From contig JAUBSN010000043.1 of assembly GCA_036704825.1 (NCBI GenBank), positions 4,182 through 68,181 on the forward strand: DNA of 64,000 nt, read 5' to 3'. How positions within the stretch are numbered: the stretch's first letter is position 1; each line of letters starts with the position of its first letter. Of the stretch, positions 1 through 7,718 are shown piece after piece. The notes beneath the pieces are model-generated. The model did no database searches and was not told where the DNA came from. It saw nothing but the letters and a program-made list of their open reading frames with translations. The translations under genes and the position numbers were made by a program. This DNA is from Microcoleus sp036704825. Its GTDB lineage: Bacteria > Cyanobacteriota > Cyanobacteriia > Cyanobacteriales > Microcoleaceae.

Positions 1-1
1 G

Positions 2-355
2 AACGGAGAATCTCCGGCACTGCGGCGGCGTCTGATTGAGGTATTATTCAAAGATGGCAAATTCCAGTGGAACAGGTTAGAGGACATGATCGCGATCGCT
101 AGGTCCGATCGCAGTTTCGACCTGCTACCGACTGCACAACTAGGCTTGCAATTCTTGCTGTCAGAGGAAGGGTCGTTTTTGAGACGCCAGCTAATGTTAG
201 CTTTGATTGAGGACGATCGACTCCACACCGAAGAAGTTCGCAGCCTGTGGAACTTAGTCAAGCAAGACTTGCAACCCAGTCGCCTGTTCAACGTTGCTCT
301 AGGCGCTTTGGCGGAGTTTTCCACAGAAGGAGCAGCAGCGCTGACTCGGTTTTAA
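2..355 (+). CDS. AarF/ABC1/UbiB-family kinase, C-terminal fragment
   Basis: The reading frame is open from the left window edge, so the gene starts outside and only about 117 C-terminal residues are visible. They contain the phrases FDLLPTAQLGLQFLL and EGSFLRRQL, which I recognise from the C-terminal tail of cyanobacterial ABC1/AarF-type atypical kinases; this family is linked to quinone or lipid metabolism. The kinase motifs themselves lie upstream and cannot be checked. An internal ATG at 86 is not a credible start because the frame continues upstream with protein-like sequence. The stop is followed directly by heptamer repeats. Confidence 0.6.
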   Translation, partial: NGESPALRRRLIEVLFKDGKFQWNRLEDMIAIARSDRSFDLLPTAQLGLQFLLSEEGSFLRRQLMLALIEDDRLHTEEVRSLWNLVKQDLQPSRLFNVALGALAEFSTEGAAALTRF

Positions 356-360
356 TTTTA

Positions 361-530
361 GTCATTAGTCATTAGTCATCAGTCATTAGTCAAAAGACAG
401 TTACTAATTACCAATTACCTTTCTTTACCACAGGGAAGTGCCGGATACGCAGATTTCAGAAAGCAGAGGCGAAAATTCTTGCCTTCTGACTCCTAACTAC
501 TAACTAATGACTAATGACTAATGACTAATG
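361..530. repeat. Inverted pair of heptamer tandem repeats (CATTAGT family)
   Basis: Positions 361-391 carry repeats of GTCATTA, and 501-530 carry the reverse complement (TAATGAC). The two arrays could pair as a long hairpin around about 110 bases of AT-rich spacer. Such short tandemly repeated heptamers are typical of filamentous cyanobacterial intergenic DNA. The right array runs into the ATG of the next gene. Confidence 0.8.
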
Positions 531-944
531 ATTTCCCAATTTCCAATTACCCAAATTAAGGAATTATTCGTGTATTATTTTCCAGAACCTCCCTATTTTT
601 TAATGTCGGCTGGACTGCTAGCAGGTATGGCCTCCGGCCTAGCCTTTGAAGCAACTCTCAAACAAGCTGTACAACAGTGGTCTAAAAATCGTTCTACTCG
701 CACCTTGGCTAACCTGCCAAGGCTGCAATTGGTCATACCTTTTCTGGGAATGGCTGGCGGTATTTGCGTATTTTTAGCTTCGGGGATGGAGATTTTTGGC
801 TTCCCAAAACTACTTTCTTATGCCCTAGCTTTGCCACTGACGCTACTCACGGGTTGGCTAGTTTGGACTCAGCTAGGTAAGCTTTTGATGGAGTTAGAAC
901 GCGGAGGTTCCCAAGCGCTCGATTTAGATTCATTTGAACAATAA
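528..944 (+). CDS. Small conserved cyanobacterial membrane protein
   Basis: This 138-residue protein has hydrophobic stretches near residues 24-40, 70-88 and 92-112, so it is probably an integral membrane protein with two or three helices. Function is not recognised. The stretch from PEPPYFLMSAG through LAFEATLKQA to LVIPFLGMAGG looks conserved-protein-like. The ATG at 528 sits inside a TAATGAC heptamer array and the first dozen residues resemble translated intergenic repeat, so the true start may be the in-frame ATG at 603 or somewhat upstream of the PEPPYFL motif. The gene lies between repeat blocks with no clear operon partner. Confidence 0.65.
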   Translation: MISQFPITQIKELFVYYFPEPPYFLMSAGLLAGMASGLAFEATLKQAVQQWSKNRSTRTLANLPRLQLVIPFLGMAGGICVFLASGMEIFGFPKLLSYALALPLTLLTGWLVWTQLGKLLMELERGGSQALDLDSFEQ

Positions 945-952
945 TTTTCTTA

Positions 953-1029
953 AACCGCAGATAAATGCCAATAACACAGATAAAAATCTATCAGCGTTCA
1001 TCAGTGTTTATCTGCTAATATCTGCGGTT
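953..1029. repeat. Palindromic intergenic repeat (AACCGCAGATA ends)
   Basis: The element begins AACCGCAGATAAATGCC and ends with TATCTGCGGTT, giving terminal inverted repeats of about 11 bases around an AT-rich centre. It lies between two convergent genes. A similar AACCGCAGAG string occurs at 49803. Confidence 0.7.
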
Positions 1030-1045
1030 CAAAATTCCCATCTCA

Positions 1046-2074
1046 CTAATTGCCTTTGATTCGGAAATTCCGCAACCTAAATAGAACATTATTAACTTTT
1101 CTAATTCCCCAATTTTTGAGACTTCTCTGCAAGCGAACCAACAAATTTGGAGGCGCGAGTTTTGGCTGTGTTTCCGGCGAATTCAAGTAGCGATAGTGCA
1201 GAAACACCTCTCGGTAGGGAATCTCAACATCTTCGCCAGCACACAATCGAGTAAACTTTGCAGCCGAAATGCTCATGTAGTGCAAATAAGTCAGCCGCCG
1301 TCCTTTGTCATACAGAACATAATCTATCACATCAAATTGAGAAGACCAATGATTTCCCGTTACGAGTGCAGGTCGATGATAAGCAAAGTTGTAAAAAGAG
1401 ATGCCGCTGCGGGCGACTAAATAGTTAAATAAAGGTTGGTCGGTTCCCCGCAAAGACAAAATTTCTGATTCTCCTGAAATCAATTTATCTAACAATTGCT
1501 TTGAATTAGTTCGATTTAAAATACATTTTTTTGAAGCAAACCAACCAGCACAAAAAATATGAGATTGCAGTTGGTTAATGTTCAAAATGTTTGGCAGTTT
1601 CGCGGACGAGAAATCAAATACATAATTGAGGTCAGACTTATATTGAAAATCGTTGGCTACCCAATCAAATTCATCAAGTTTTTGATAGATGTAATCTAGA
1701 GAACCCATTAACAGAGTGTCCGCATCAAAATAGACAAATTTATCAAAAGGGCCGTCAAAACAGCAAAATTTTCGGTGCATTCCCAAACAGTGAACTTGCT
1801 GCCAACCTTTGGCTTCCCAAACTTTTTGAGCGTTGCGGTGAGATGTCCAAGCTTGAGTTGCAAAGTTTTCCCAAAAATGGATGGAATCGGTATTGTCAAA
1901 CAGGCTGACATTGTGTAGGGTGGAAATGTGCGATCGTACTTTTTGCAGGTTATCATCGTAGGGAATAATGCAAACAGGAATATTTTTCGCCCCATTGACT
2001 TCGAGACTGTTTAATAAAGCGACTAAGTGGTCGAAAACAACATCGTTTGCTAGAATATAAATGCCATCAGTCAT
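1046..2074 (-). CDS. Npun_R2821/Npun_R2823-family glycosyltransferase-like protein
   Basis: This 342-residue protein starts MTDGIYILANDVVFD and contains FVYFDADTLLM, a DxD-type motif as used by GT-A glycosyltransferases to hold a metal and nucleotide sugar. It belongs by eye to the cyanobacterial Npun_R2821/Npun_R2823 family, whose exact reaction is unknown to me. It is the most downstream of three related genes on the minus strand (with 2233-3111 and 3108-4082); all share the ILANDxVxxxxxALLNS opening and a late VLYDKGxRLxYLH motif. A 158-base gap with heptamer repeats separates it from the next copy. A role in surface glycan synthesis is inferred from neighbours. Confidence 0.8.
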   Translation of the reverse strand: MTDGIYILANDVVFDHLVALLNSLEVNGAKNIPVCIIPYDDNLQKVRSHISTLHNVSLFDNTDSIHFWENFATQAWTSHRNAQKVWEAKGWQQVHCLGMHRKFCCFDGPFDKFVYFDADTLLMGSLDYIYQKLDEFDWVANDFQYKSDLNYVFDFSSAKLPNILNINQLQSHIFCAGWFASKKCILNRTNSKQLLDKLISGESEILSLRGTDQPLFNYLVARSGISFYNFAYHRPALVTGNHWSSQFDVIDYVLYDKGRRLTYLHYMSISAAKFTRLCAGEDVEIPYREVFLHYRYLNSPETQPKLAPPNLLVRLQRSLKNWGIRKVNNVLFRLRNFRIKGN

Positions 2075-2078
2075 CGGA

Positions 2079-2109
2079 TTTTAGATTTTAGATTTTAGAT
2101 TTTAGATTG
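2079..2109. repeat. ATTTTAG heptamer array
   Basis: About four tandem copies of the heptamer ATTTTAG lie immediately upstream of the start of the minus-strand gene ending at 1046. The same heptamer recurs at 12128-12163, 51604-51630 and inside the NRPS gene at 48160. Confidence 0.8.
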
Positions 2110-2232
2110 AAGAATTCTACTCGTTACTAGGCTCGGTCTGGAAACCAGTTAATTTATTAGTTTGCTTGGATTTCGTTTGTCTGATTGCGTTGCTAGAGAT
2201 TTCTATCGCCGTGTGACGACAAACAATATTAT

Positions 2233-3111
2233 TTATATCTGCAAAAAATGTTTCATTTTTTGCAATAAATTTGGTTGTTTATCTTTTTCATTGAGATAAC
2301 GATAATGTTTCCAAAGTTTCCAATAAGGACTACCCGATTTAATTGGTATCCCAGCCCAGTGAAGATATTTTAACCTTTTGCCTTTGTCATAAAGAACATA
2401 ATCTATTTCTTGAAAATGCTGGGAACCAGCCCAGCTTCCCGGTTCTGTTGCTGAATCTTTAACAAGATTGCAGCGCTTGGGAATCAGCTTGAGAATGATA
2501 TAATTTAGTATAGGTTGGTCTGTGACATTTTGAGTAAAGTCAAAATATTCTCGATGCTGCGAACATTCTCGCAAAATTTCATACATTTGCGATTCTGTAA
2601 TAGTTCCTTTTCTGGAAGCCCAAAAACCGCTGTTGAATACATCTTGAAGCTGTGAGTCGGTAAAAATATTTTGTTCTTTTACAAGTGGTGAAAATATATT
2701 TCGCAGTTTTTCGCTGAGGTGGTGGTAGTCGCAGCAAAAAAAGTCTACTTCTGATAGTTTGTTGAGGTTGGCTGCGATGTCTTCAAAGACGATGATATCG
2801 GTATCGATGTACAGAAATTCGTCGAGGGGGCCAAACCACACGGCGAGTTTTCGCATTTTGTTGGGAAGGGCTAAAAAGTTGCGATCGAACATTTGGCCAA
2901 TTTCTCTGGTAAACTGTTCCACAAACTCCAGATTTGGGAACAATCGCACCCCGTGGAGACGGCTGAGTGCGGCTGCGACTTGCTGATAATTGTCGTCGAA
3001 GGGAATCAGAAAAACAGGTACTTGACAATTATACAGACGTATGCTGTTTAGAAGGGCGATCGCACTTTCGATCACCTTATCATTCGCAACAATATAAATA
3101 CCGCGACTCAT
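2233..3111 (-). CDS. Npun_R2821/Npun_R2823-family glycosyltransferase-like protein
   Basis: This protein has 292 residues, starting MSRGIYIVANDKVIE. The motif FLYIDTDIIVF is the likely DxD metal-binding site of a GT-A fold, and the family motif VLYDKGKRLKYLHW occurs near the C-terminus. Its ATG overlaps the TGA of the upstream gene as ATGA, indicating translational coupling. It is a diverged paralogue of both flanking genes, somewhat shorter at the C-terminus. Acceptor and sugar donor cannot be told from sequence. Confidence 0.8.
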   Translation of the reverse strand: MSRGIYIVANDKVIESAIALLNSIRLYNCQVPVFLIPFDDNYQQVAAALSRLHGVRLFPNLEFVEQFTREIGQMFDRNFLALPNKMRKLAVWFGPLDEFLYIDTDIIVFEDIAANLNKLSEVDFFCCDYHHLSEKLRNIFSPLVKEQNIFTDSQLQDVFNSGFWASRKGTITESQMYEILRECSQHREYFDFTQNVTDQPILNYIILKLIPKRCNLVKDSATEPGSWAGSQHFQEIDYVLYDKGKRLKYLHWAGIPIKSGSPYWKLWKHYRYLNEKDKQPNLLQKMKHFLQI

Positions 3112-4082
3112 ACATTTATCCTCAACCTTCTCAATACCCTTTTTAACAAATTCGGCGCAGAAACCTCAGTATAAGACTTTGGCGGTTGGGCAAAAATCGG
3201 ACGCTTGGAGGGTTCGCGGAGATAGCGGTAGTACAGGAACAAATCGCGATAGGGAAACTCAATATTTTCGCCCGCACAAACTCTCCGAATCAAATCCGGT
3301 GGAACACCAATATAATGAATGTAAGTAAGTCGGTTTCCCTTGTCGTACAAAATATTATCTTGCTCTTCAAAATGTTTGGAAGTCACGCTGCACCCAGTTT
3401 TTTCGCCATCGGGGAGGCTGTAAGCAAAATTATAGCTATTCATCCCCGTTTTCATCACCATATAATTGAGCAACGGCTGTTCTCCCGCACCTTCATAGAG
3501 AATTTCCGCCTCGCCCGATTGCAGTTTAGCTAACAGCCATTCTATAGTATATTGCTCGAACAATCCTTGCTTGCTAGCGTAAAATCCCGAACAAAATATT
3601 TCCGAGTAGATGCGATTTTGCTCAAAAACTTCTAGGAGTTTTGGCGACTGAATATTGTATACTTTAGTCGGGGATAGAAATTGAAAATCATAAACCACAA
3701 AATCCGATGCCTCTAACTTCTGAAAAACCGCATCAAGGGAATTCATCACCAAAGTATCCGCATCCATGTAGATAAACTTTTCAAACGGGCCGTCGAAAGC
3801 GCAAAAGCGCCGGTGTGCGCCGTAAAGCCGAAATTTTTTGCGGTTCAAACGCTCGGGTGCGGCTGCTTGCATGAATTCATCCCATCGCTGAATTGAGGCG
3901 CTATCTTCATAAATAAAGACGTTGGGACGGTTAACAATTTCAGCTTGGATTTGCTGTATTTGGTCGTCGAAAGGATAAATACAGACAGGAGTATTGGAAC
4001 CTAAGATAACTTCAATACTGTTGAGTAAGGCAATTAGTTGATCGTAAACTGTATCGTTGGCTAGCGTGCAAATTCCATTCAT
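3108..4082 (-). CDS. Npun_R2821/Npun_R2823-family glycosyltransferase-like protein
   Basis: This is the first of the three related genes in transcription order, with 324 residues starting MNGICTLANDTVYD. It carries FIYMDADTLVMNSL (DxD type) and the late motif ILYDKGNRLTYIHYIG. It is more similar to the 1046-2074 protein than to its immediate neighbour, as seen in the shared AHRRFCAFDGPF/MHRKFCCFDGPF segment. It ends with a 4-base overlap with the following gene. Function in glycan assembly is inferred from the locus. Confidence 0.8.
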   Translation of the reverse strand: MNGICTLANDTVYDQLIALLNSIEVILGSNTPVCIYPFDDQIQQIQAEIVNRPNVFIYEDSASIQRWDEFMQAAAPERLNRKKFRLYGAHRRFCAFDGPFEKFIYMDADTLVMNSLDAVFQKLEASDFVVYDFQFLSPTKVYNIQSPKLLEVFEQNRIYSEIFCSGFYASKQGLFEQYTIEWLLAKLQSGEAEILYEGAGEQPLLNYMVMKTGMNSYNFAYSLPDGEKTGCSVTSKHFEEQDNILYDKGNRLTYIHYIGVPPDLIRRVCAGENIEFPYRDLFLYYRYLREPSKRPIFAQPPKSYTEVSAPNLLKRVLRRLRINV

Positions 4083-4205
4083 ATCTATAGTCTCGCGAAG
4101 GCGGACTTTGTTTGTTTAGTTGCGGTTTCAACCGCCGAATTATTTAGTAAAATGGTAGAGGAGGGCGATCGGGGAAGACTAAAGCACAGAACCAAAAACC
4201 CGCGG

Positions 4206-5303
4206 CTACGCGAAAGACACAGCCACACGAAAACCGATCCACCGGCTGCCCTTGTGCGCCGGATACCACTGACGAGAGGCACTGCGACAATCGACCTCAT
4301 CGCAGCCCCACGAACCGCCACGCACCACTCGGTAATTACTTTTGCCTTCCCAGGAACTTCCGTCAGTTGGGGCGCAGATATAGTTTTCGTGCCACCTATC
4401 ACTGCACCACTCCCAAACATTGCCGTGCATATCGTACAGTCCAAAGTCATTAGGAGGAAAACTCCCAACATCCGTTGCTTGTTGGCGATAATCTCCTTCG
4501 GGGGCGTTTGCGTAGCTTCTGTTTCCGTCATAGTTGACTAAATTCGGGGTAATGGTTTCCCCAAAATGAAATGGGGTTGTTGTACCGGCACGACAGGCGT
4601 ATTCCCATTCTGCTTCGCTCAGGAGGCGATATTGTTTCCCGGTTTTTTTGGAGAGTTGGCGACAAAATTTGACAGCATCTCGCCACGATATATTTACAAC
4701 AGGATGTTTGTCACGTTTGACATCCGATGAATAGTTTCGCATCACTGCTTGCCACTGTGGGTAGGTAATGGGATATTTGCCTGCATAAAAAGCGGGTACT
4801 GTTACTTGATGCTGTGGATTTTCCCAATCGCCTCTACGTTCTCTTGTTGTTGGCGAACCCATCATAAAAGTGCCGTCGGGAATATAAACCATTTCCAGCG
4901 CAACTTTGTTCCCTAAGTCTTCGGGGAAGAAGCGAGCAGAAGAAGTATGACGACTGTTTTCTTTTCCTTCAGCATCAACCGTTATCACATCAAAGTCAAA
5001 AGTAAGCAAATATTTTTGTAACTGCTGTTTTATATTTGGTTCATCTCTATCCCTCAGCAGCGAATAGGCTGCAAACTTCACCGCCATGGATTCATCTTGC
5101 AGTGCCCCAACTATTAAATCTAAACCTGCATCTCCATATTTGAGCGCTTCAGACAGTGCAGTAATTTTCACCTCGACAATCGGTGAAGCCAAACGACTCT
5201 TAACACCGGGAATGCCACCTAAGACAGCAGCACCGAGGGGGGGTGGATTTTGACCGCCTTTGACGGCATCGTATGCTCTGAGTTGATTGGGATTTTCTGT
5301 CAT
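4206..5303 (-). CDS. HEAT-like plus formylglycine-generating-enzyme (SUMF1) domain protein
   Basis: This 365-residue protein has an N-terminal segment (about 35-120) that looks like HEAT-type helical repeats, as in EVKITALSEALKYGDAGLD. From about 140 onward it has a full SUMF1/FGE-sulfatase-modifying fold: GTFMMGSP, PVVNISWRDAVKFC, RLLSEAEWEYACRAG, DMHGNVWEWC and RVVRGGSWGC. Many cyanobacterial members of this fold are not true formylglycine generators. Here Cys334 and Cys339 are spaced as the catalytic Cys pair of aerobic FGE (C-x4-C after RGGS), so activity is possible. No sulfatase is seen in the window. The stop at 4206 lies 124 bases before the next gene. Confidence 0.85.
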   Translation of the reverse strand: MTENPNQLRAYDAVKGGQNPPPLGAAVLGGIPGVKSRLASPIVEVKITALSEALKYGDAGLDLIVGALQDESMAVKFAAYSLLRDRDEPNIKQQLQKYLLTFDFDVITVDAEGKENSRHTSSARFFPEDLGNKVALEMVYIPDGTFMMGSPTTRERRGDWENPQHQVTVPAFYAGKYPITYPQWQAVMRNYSSDVKRDKHPVVNISWRDAVKFCRQLSKKTGKQYRLLSEAEWEYACRAGTTTPFHFGETITPNLVNYDGNRSYANAPEGDYRQQATDVGSFPPNDFGLYDMHGNVWEWCSDRWHENYICAPTDGSSWEGKSNYRVVRGGSWGCDEVDCRSASRQWYPAHKGSRWIGFRVAVSFA

Positions 5304-5314
5304 TGCGCTATTTC

Positions 5315-6265
5315 CTAAGATGCAAAGTTAGACAGCCAATTGAGCAAGTTTAATTCGTGGAGAATGATTTGTCTGGCTTCAGCAATTTTATCCCTCGCTT
5401 CATGCCAATAATCCGCAGTAGCTACAACCTCTTTAATAAATTCTACTCCTTTCTCATCCAAACTCGGCAGCCGCAGAAAACTCCCCGCAGGCAACAATTT
5501 ATCCGCCGCCGAACCGCCGTAATAAATCGGCAAACACCAAGCTAACAAAGCATCCCAAAGCTTCTCGCTGACATACCAATCGTTTTCGGCATAATTTTCA
5601 ATAGCTAAGTTGTAATAGTATGGTGCGACAGCGTGCCATTTATTGTTCACAGTGCCGTTCCCGCGCGCCCAAGTTGGCAAGTTTCGCCCGTAAAGGTCAA
5701 AATCTAATTCTCGTTCTTGCAGCAATTTGATAAAGTCTAATCGGTGGCGGTGATTGGCGCTGCGGCTAACACCTGAAGTAATCCAAGAACAGGATTTAGT
5801 TTTCGGCGGCGCAGGCATTTCATCGAGTTCTCGAAACGAGTTAGAGTGATACCAAATCGCGGGCATATAATCTGGTTTTGGTGCGAAGTCGTCGGGCCCG
5901 GAAACGTAGCCGCAGTAAAGTTTTGCTTGTTCGTAGTTGGCTTTGGTAATTTCAATAACTTCTGGTAAGGGCGGCTCCCTGATCAGGTAAATTATGCGTT
6001 CCTTGGGGACACCTCGCAATTTGTCTCGAATGTCATTTTCGGGATTTTGAGGGCTTGGACGGCGGATTTTGTCGATCCAGGATTGCTGTTTTGGCGGTTT
6101 GGGAAAGTCGAATTGATACATGAGTAAAAAATCGGGTTTTGGGTGGTTGGCGAGCATTTGAATCTTGCCCCATTTGCCGAAGTTGTGAGGGGTTTGTTGC
6201 CACAGCCAGTCGCTTTGGTTCATGCCTGGATAGGTGGTGATTGTGCTGATGATTTGTGGGTTCAT
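5315..6265 (-). CDS. Glycosyltransferase family 10 (alpha-1,3-fucosyltransferase-like)
   Basis: This 316-residue protein carries the GT10 C-terminal signature: SWITSGVSRSANHRHRLDF, FDLYGRN, then NLAIENYAENDWYVSEKLWD and PIYYGG. In characterised GT10 enzymes this region binds GDP-fucose and the family transfers fucose to GlcNAc-type acceptors. The N-terminal part (1-130) includes a proline-rich run near residues 50-75. It lies 11 bases upstream of the FGE-like gene in the same direction, consistent with one operon. No GDP-fucose synthesis genes are visible here, so donor supply must come from elsewhere. The donor could also be a related sugar. Confidence 0.85.
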   Translation of the reverse strand: MNPQIISTITTYPGMNQSDWLWQQTPHNFGKWGKIQMLANHPKPDFLLMYQFDFPKPPKQQSWIDKIRRPSPQNPENDIRDKLRGVPKERIIYLIREPPLPEVIEITKANYEQAKLYCGYVSGPDDFAPKPDYMPAIWYHSNSFRELDEMPAPPKTKSCSWITSGVSRSANHRHRLDFIKLLQERELDFDLYGRNLPTWARGNGTVNNKWHAVAPYYYNLAIENYAENDWYVSEKLWDALLAWCLPIYYGGSAADKLLPAGSFLRLPSLDEKGVEFIKEVVATADYWHEARDKIAEARQIILHELNLLNWLSNFAS

Positions 6266-6295
6266 TTTTAATAATAAATGTGGTTTTTGCGTTTG

Positions 6296-6358
6296 GCAGG
6301 GCGGGTTTATGAGATTATTTATTTGAGGCGATGATTGTTGGTAAAACCCGCCCCTACG
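6296..6358. repeat. Palindromic GGGCGGGTTT repeat overlapping the 3' end of a glycosyltransferase gene
   Basis: The element has ends GGGCGGGTTT and AAACCCGCCCC, is about 63 bases long and matches the two copies at 45241-45386 in reverse orientation (shared ACCAAC and ATAATCTC-like interior). It overlaps the final codons and stop of the adjacent GT4 gene, so part of that protein's C-terminus is repeat-encoded. Confidence 0.8.
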
Positions 6359-7560
6359 GAATTTTGAATTATCGAATATCGCACTTGCTCATCCACATAA
6401 CTTAAAATTCTCTCTATCCTATTTTCCCACGAAAATTGCTTGACAAAATCCATCGTTTCTGCATAGCCTTCGATTTTCCTCGGATATTTGGTTAAACAAT
6501 CTCGAATGCTTTGTGCGAAATGGTGCGGGTTATCCGGTTCGCACCAAGTTGCTGCTATATTTCCCGATTTAAATTCCATTAAAGATGCAATTTCCGTCGC
6601 GACAATCGGAGTTCCAGATGCCATGTAATCAAAGAATTTTAAAGGAGATGTGAACGTCGCGGCTTCTGTCAAACAGTGCGGGTGAGTCAAAACATCGGCT
6701 GCTTGCAGCAAGCTAGCCAGTTGATTTTGAGGCAGGTAGCCGAGAAATTTAATGTTGTTAACTTGCTTGGATTTGGCTAACTGCTGGTAGGCTGTTACTT
6801 GGGATGAATCACCGCCCGCGATCGCAAATTGAACCAGCGGCAATTCCCGGGCCACATCCACCAACATATCAACACCTTTAAACGGGTAAAGTCCCCCTGC
6901 ATAAACTGCTAAATGCCGTCTGTCATCTTCTAATAATTGCTGTCGCCAATTCTGAGCAGCTTCTGTTTGTCTCGCGAGAAAAAAATGGTTAAAACCGTTG
7001 TGCAGTGTAATTACTTTTTCGGGTGGCATCCCATTTTTAATCATGCTGTCTCGGACAGTATCTGCAACAGTTACAGCAATTTGAAATAGAGGATTGCGGA
7101 CAATTTCTGATTCAAATTGCTTGTCTTCGTGGTGGTGCTGTTCGTAGATAGCGGGAATACCGTTTTTAATGGCAGCTTTGACAAAGTTCCAGTCGCGGGT
7201 GTGGACAATTTGAGTCGATTTAACCAGGTGAATCGGTAAATAGTATTTTGAGACGATCGTACTCGCACTCGTCCACTTGCTGTCCCAAAGGTCGATCGGC
7301 CACGGGACGGGCAAATCTGCTACTTTTAATTGTTCCTGAAGATTGTAAATTTTGGCAAGTTGGTCATCCGGTTTCCTCGGTTGAAAAGGACGAAGTAAAT
7401 CAACGGGATTCCAAGCATTCCATCCTTTGCGGAGGTATACCAAAACTGCTGGATAACCGAGATTTGCTGCGGCATTTGTAGAGTGGGCAACTTGAACTAA
7501 GCTCGCTACATTGGGTTGCGGCAAGACATTTCTGGTAAAAAATACATAATATTTAGACAT
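6319..7560 (-). CDS. GT4-family glycosyltransferase
   Basis: Retaining GT-B glycosyltransferase of about 413 residues. Visible features are HTRDWNFVKA, EQHHHEDKQFE, then a Glycos_transf_1 region with AVYAGGLYPFKGVDMLVD, IKFLGYLPQNQLASLLQAADVLTHP and SPLKFFDYMASGTPIVATE, the last being the donor-binding E-x7-E-type region. I chose the ATG at 7560 (MSKYYVFFTRN) because the in-frame extension to 7620 is made of intergenic-type repeat. The last dozen residues (VGAGFTNNHRLK) are encoded by a palindromic repeat, a recent-looking 3' replacement. It probably adds a sugar to a surface polysaccharide. Confidence 0.88.
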   Translation of the reverse strand: MSKYYVFFTRNVLPQPNVASLVQVAHSTNAAANLGYPAVLVYLRKGWNAWNPVDLLRPFQPRKPDDQLAKIYNLQEQLKVADLPVPWPIDLWDSKWTSASTIVSKYYLPIHLVKSTQIVHTRDWNFVKAAIKNGIPAIYEQHHHEDKQFESEIVRNPLFQIAVTVADTVRDSMIKNGMPPEKVITLHNGFNHFFLARQTEAAQNWRQQLLEDDRRHLAVYAGGLYPFKGVDMLVDVARELPLVQFAIAGGDSSQVTAYQQLAKSKQVNNIKFLGYLPQNQLASLLQAADVLTHPHCLTEAATFTSPLKFFDYMASGTPIVATEIASLMEFKSGNIAATWCEPDNPHHFAQSIRDCLTKYPRKIEGYAETMDFVKQFSWENRIERILSYVDEQVRYSIIQNSVGAGFTNNHRLK

Positions 7561-7620
7561 GGGAATTAAGAATTTGTAATTGGGAATTTTTCCTATTGAA
7601 TGTTGAATGTTAACTGCCAA

Positions 7621-7717
7621 CTGACTAATGACTAATGACTACTGACTAATGACTACTGTCAACTGCTTTCCTGTCAACTGCTTTCCTGTCAACTGTCAAC
7701 TGCTTTCCTGTCAACTG
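7621..7717. repeat. Heptamer-rich intergenic block (CTGACTAATGACTA, TGTCAACTGCTTTCC)
   Basis: The gap between the GT4 gene and the ABC-exporter gene is filled by TGACTAA repeats followed by four near-copies of CTGTCAACTGCTTTC. No gene is seen in it. Confidence 0.75.
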
Positions 7718-7718
7718 A

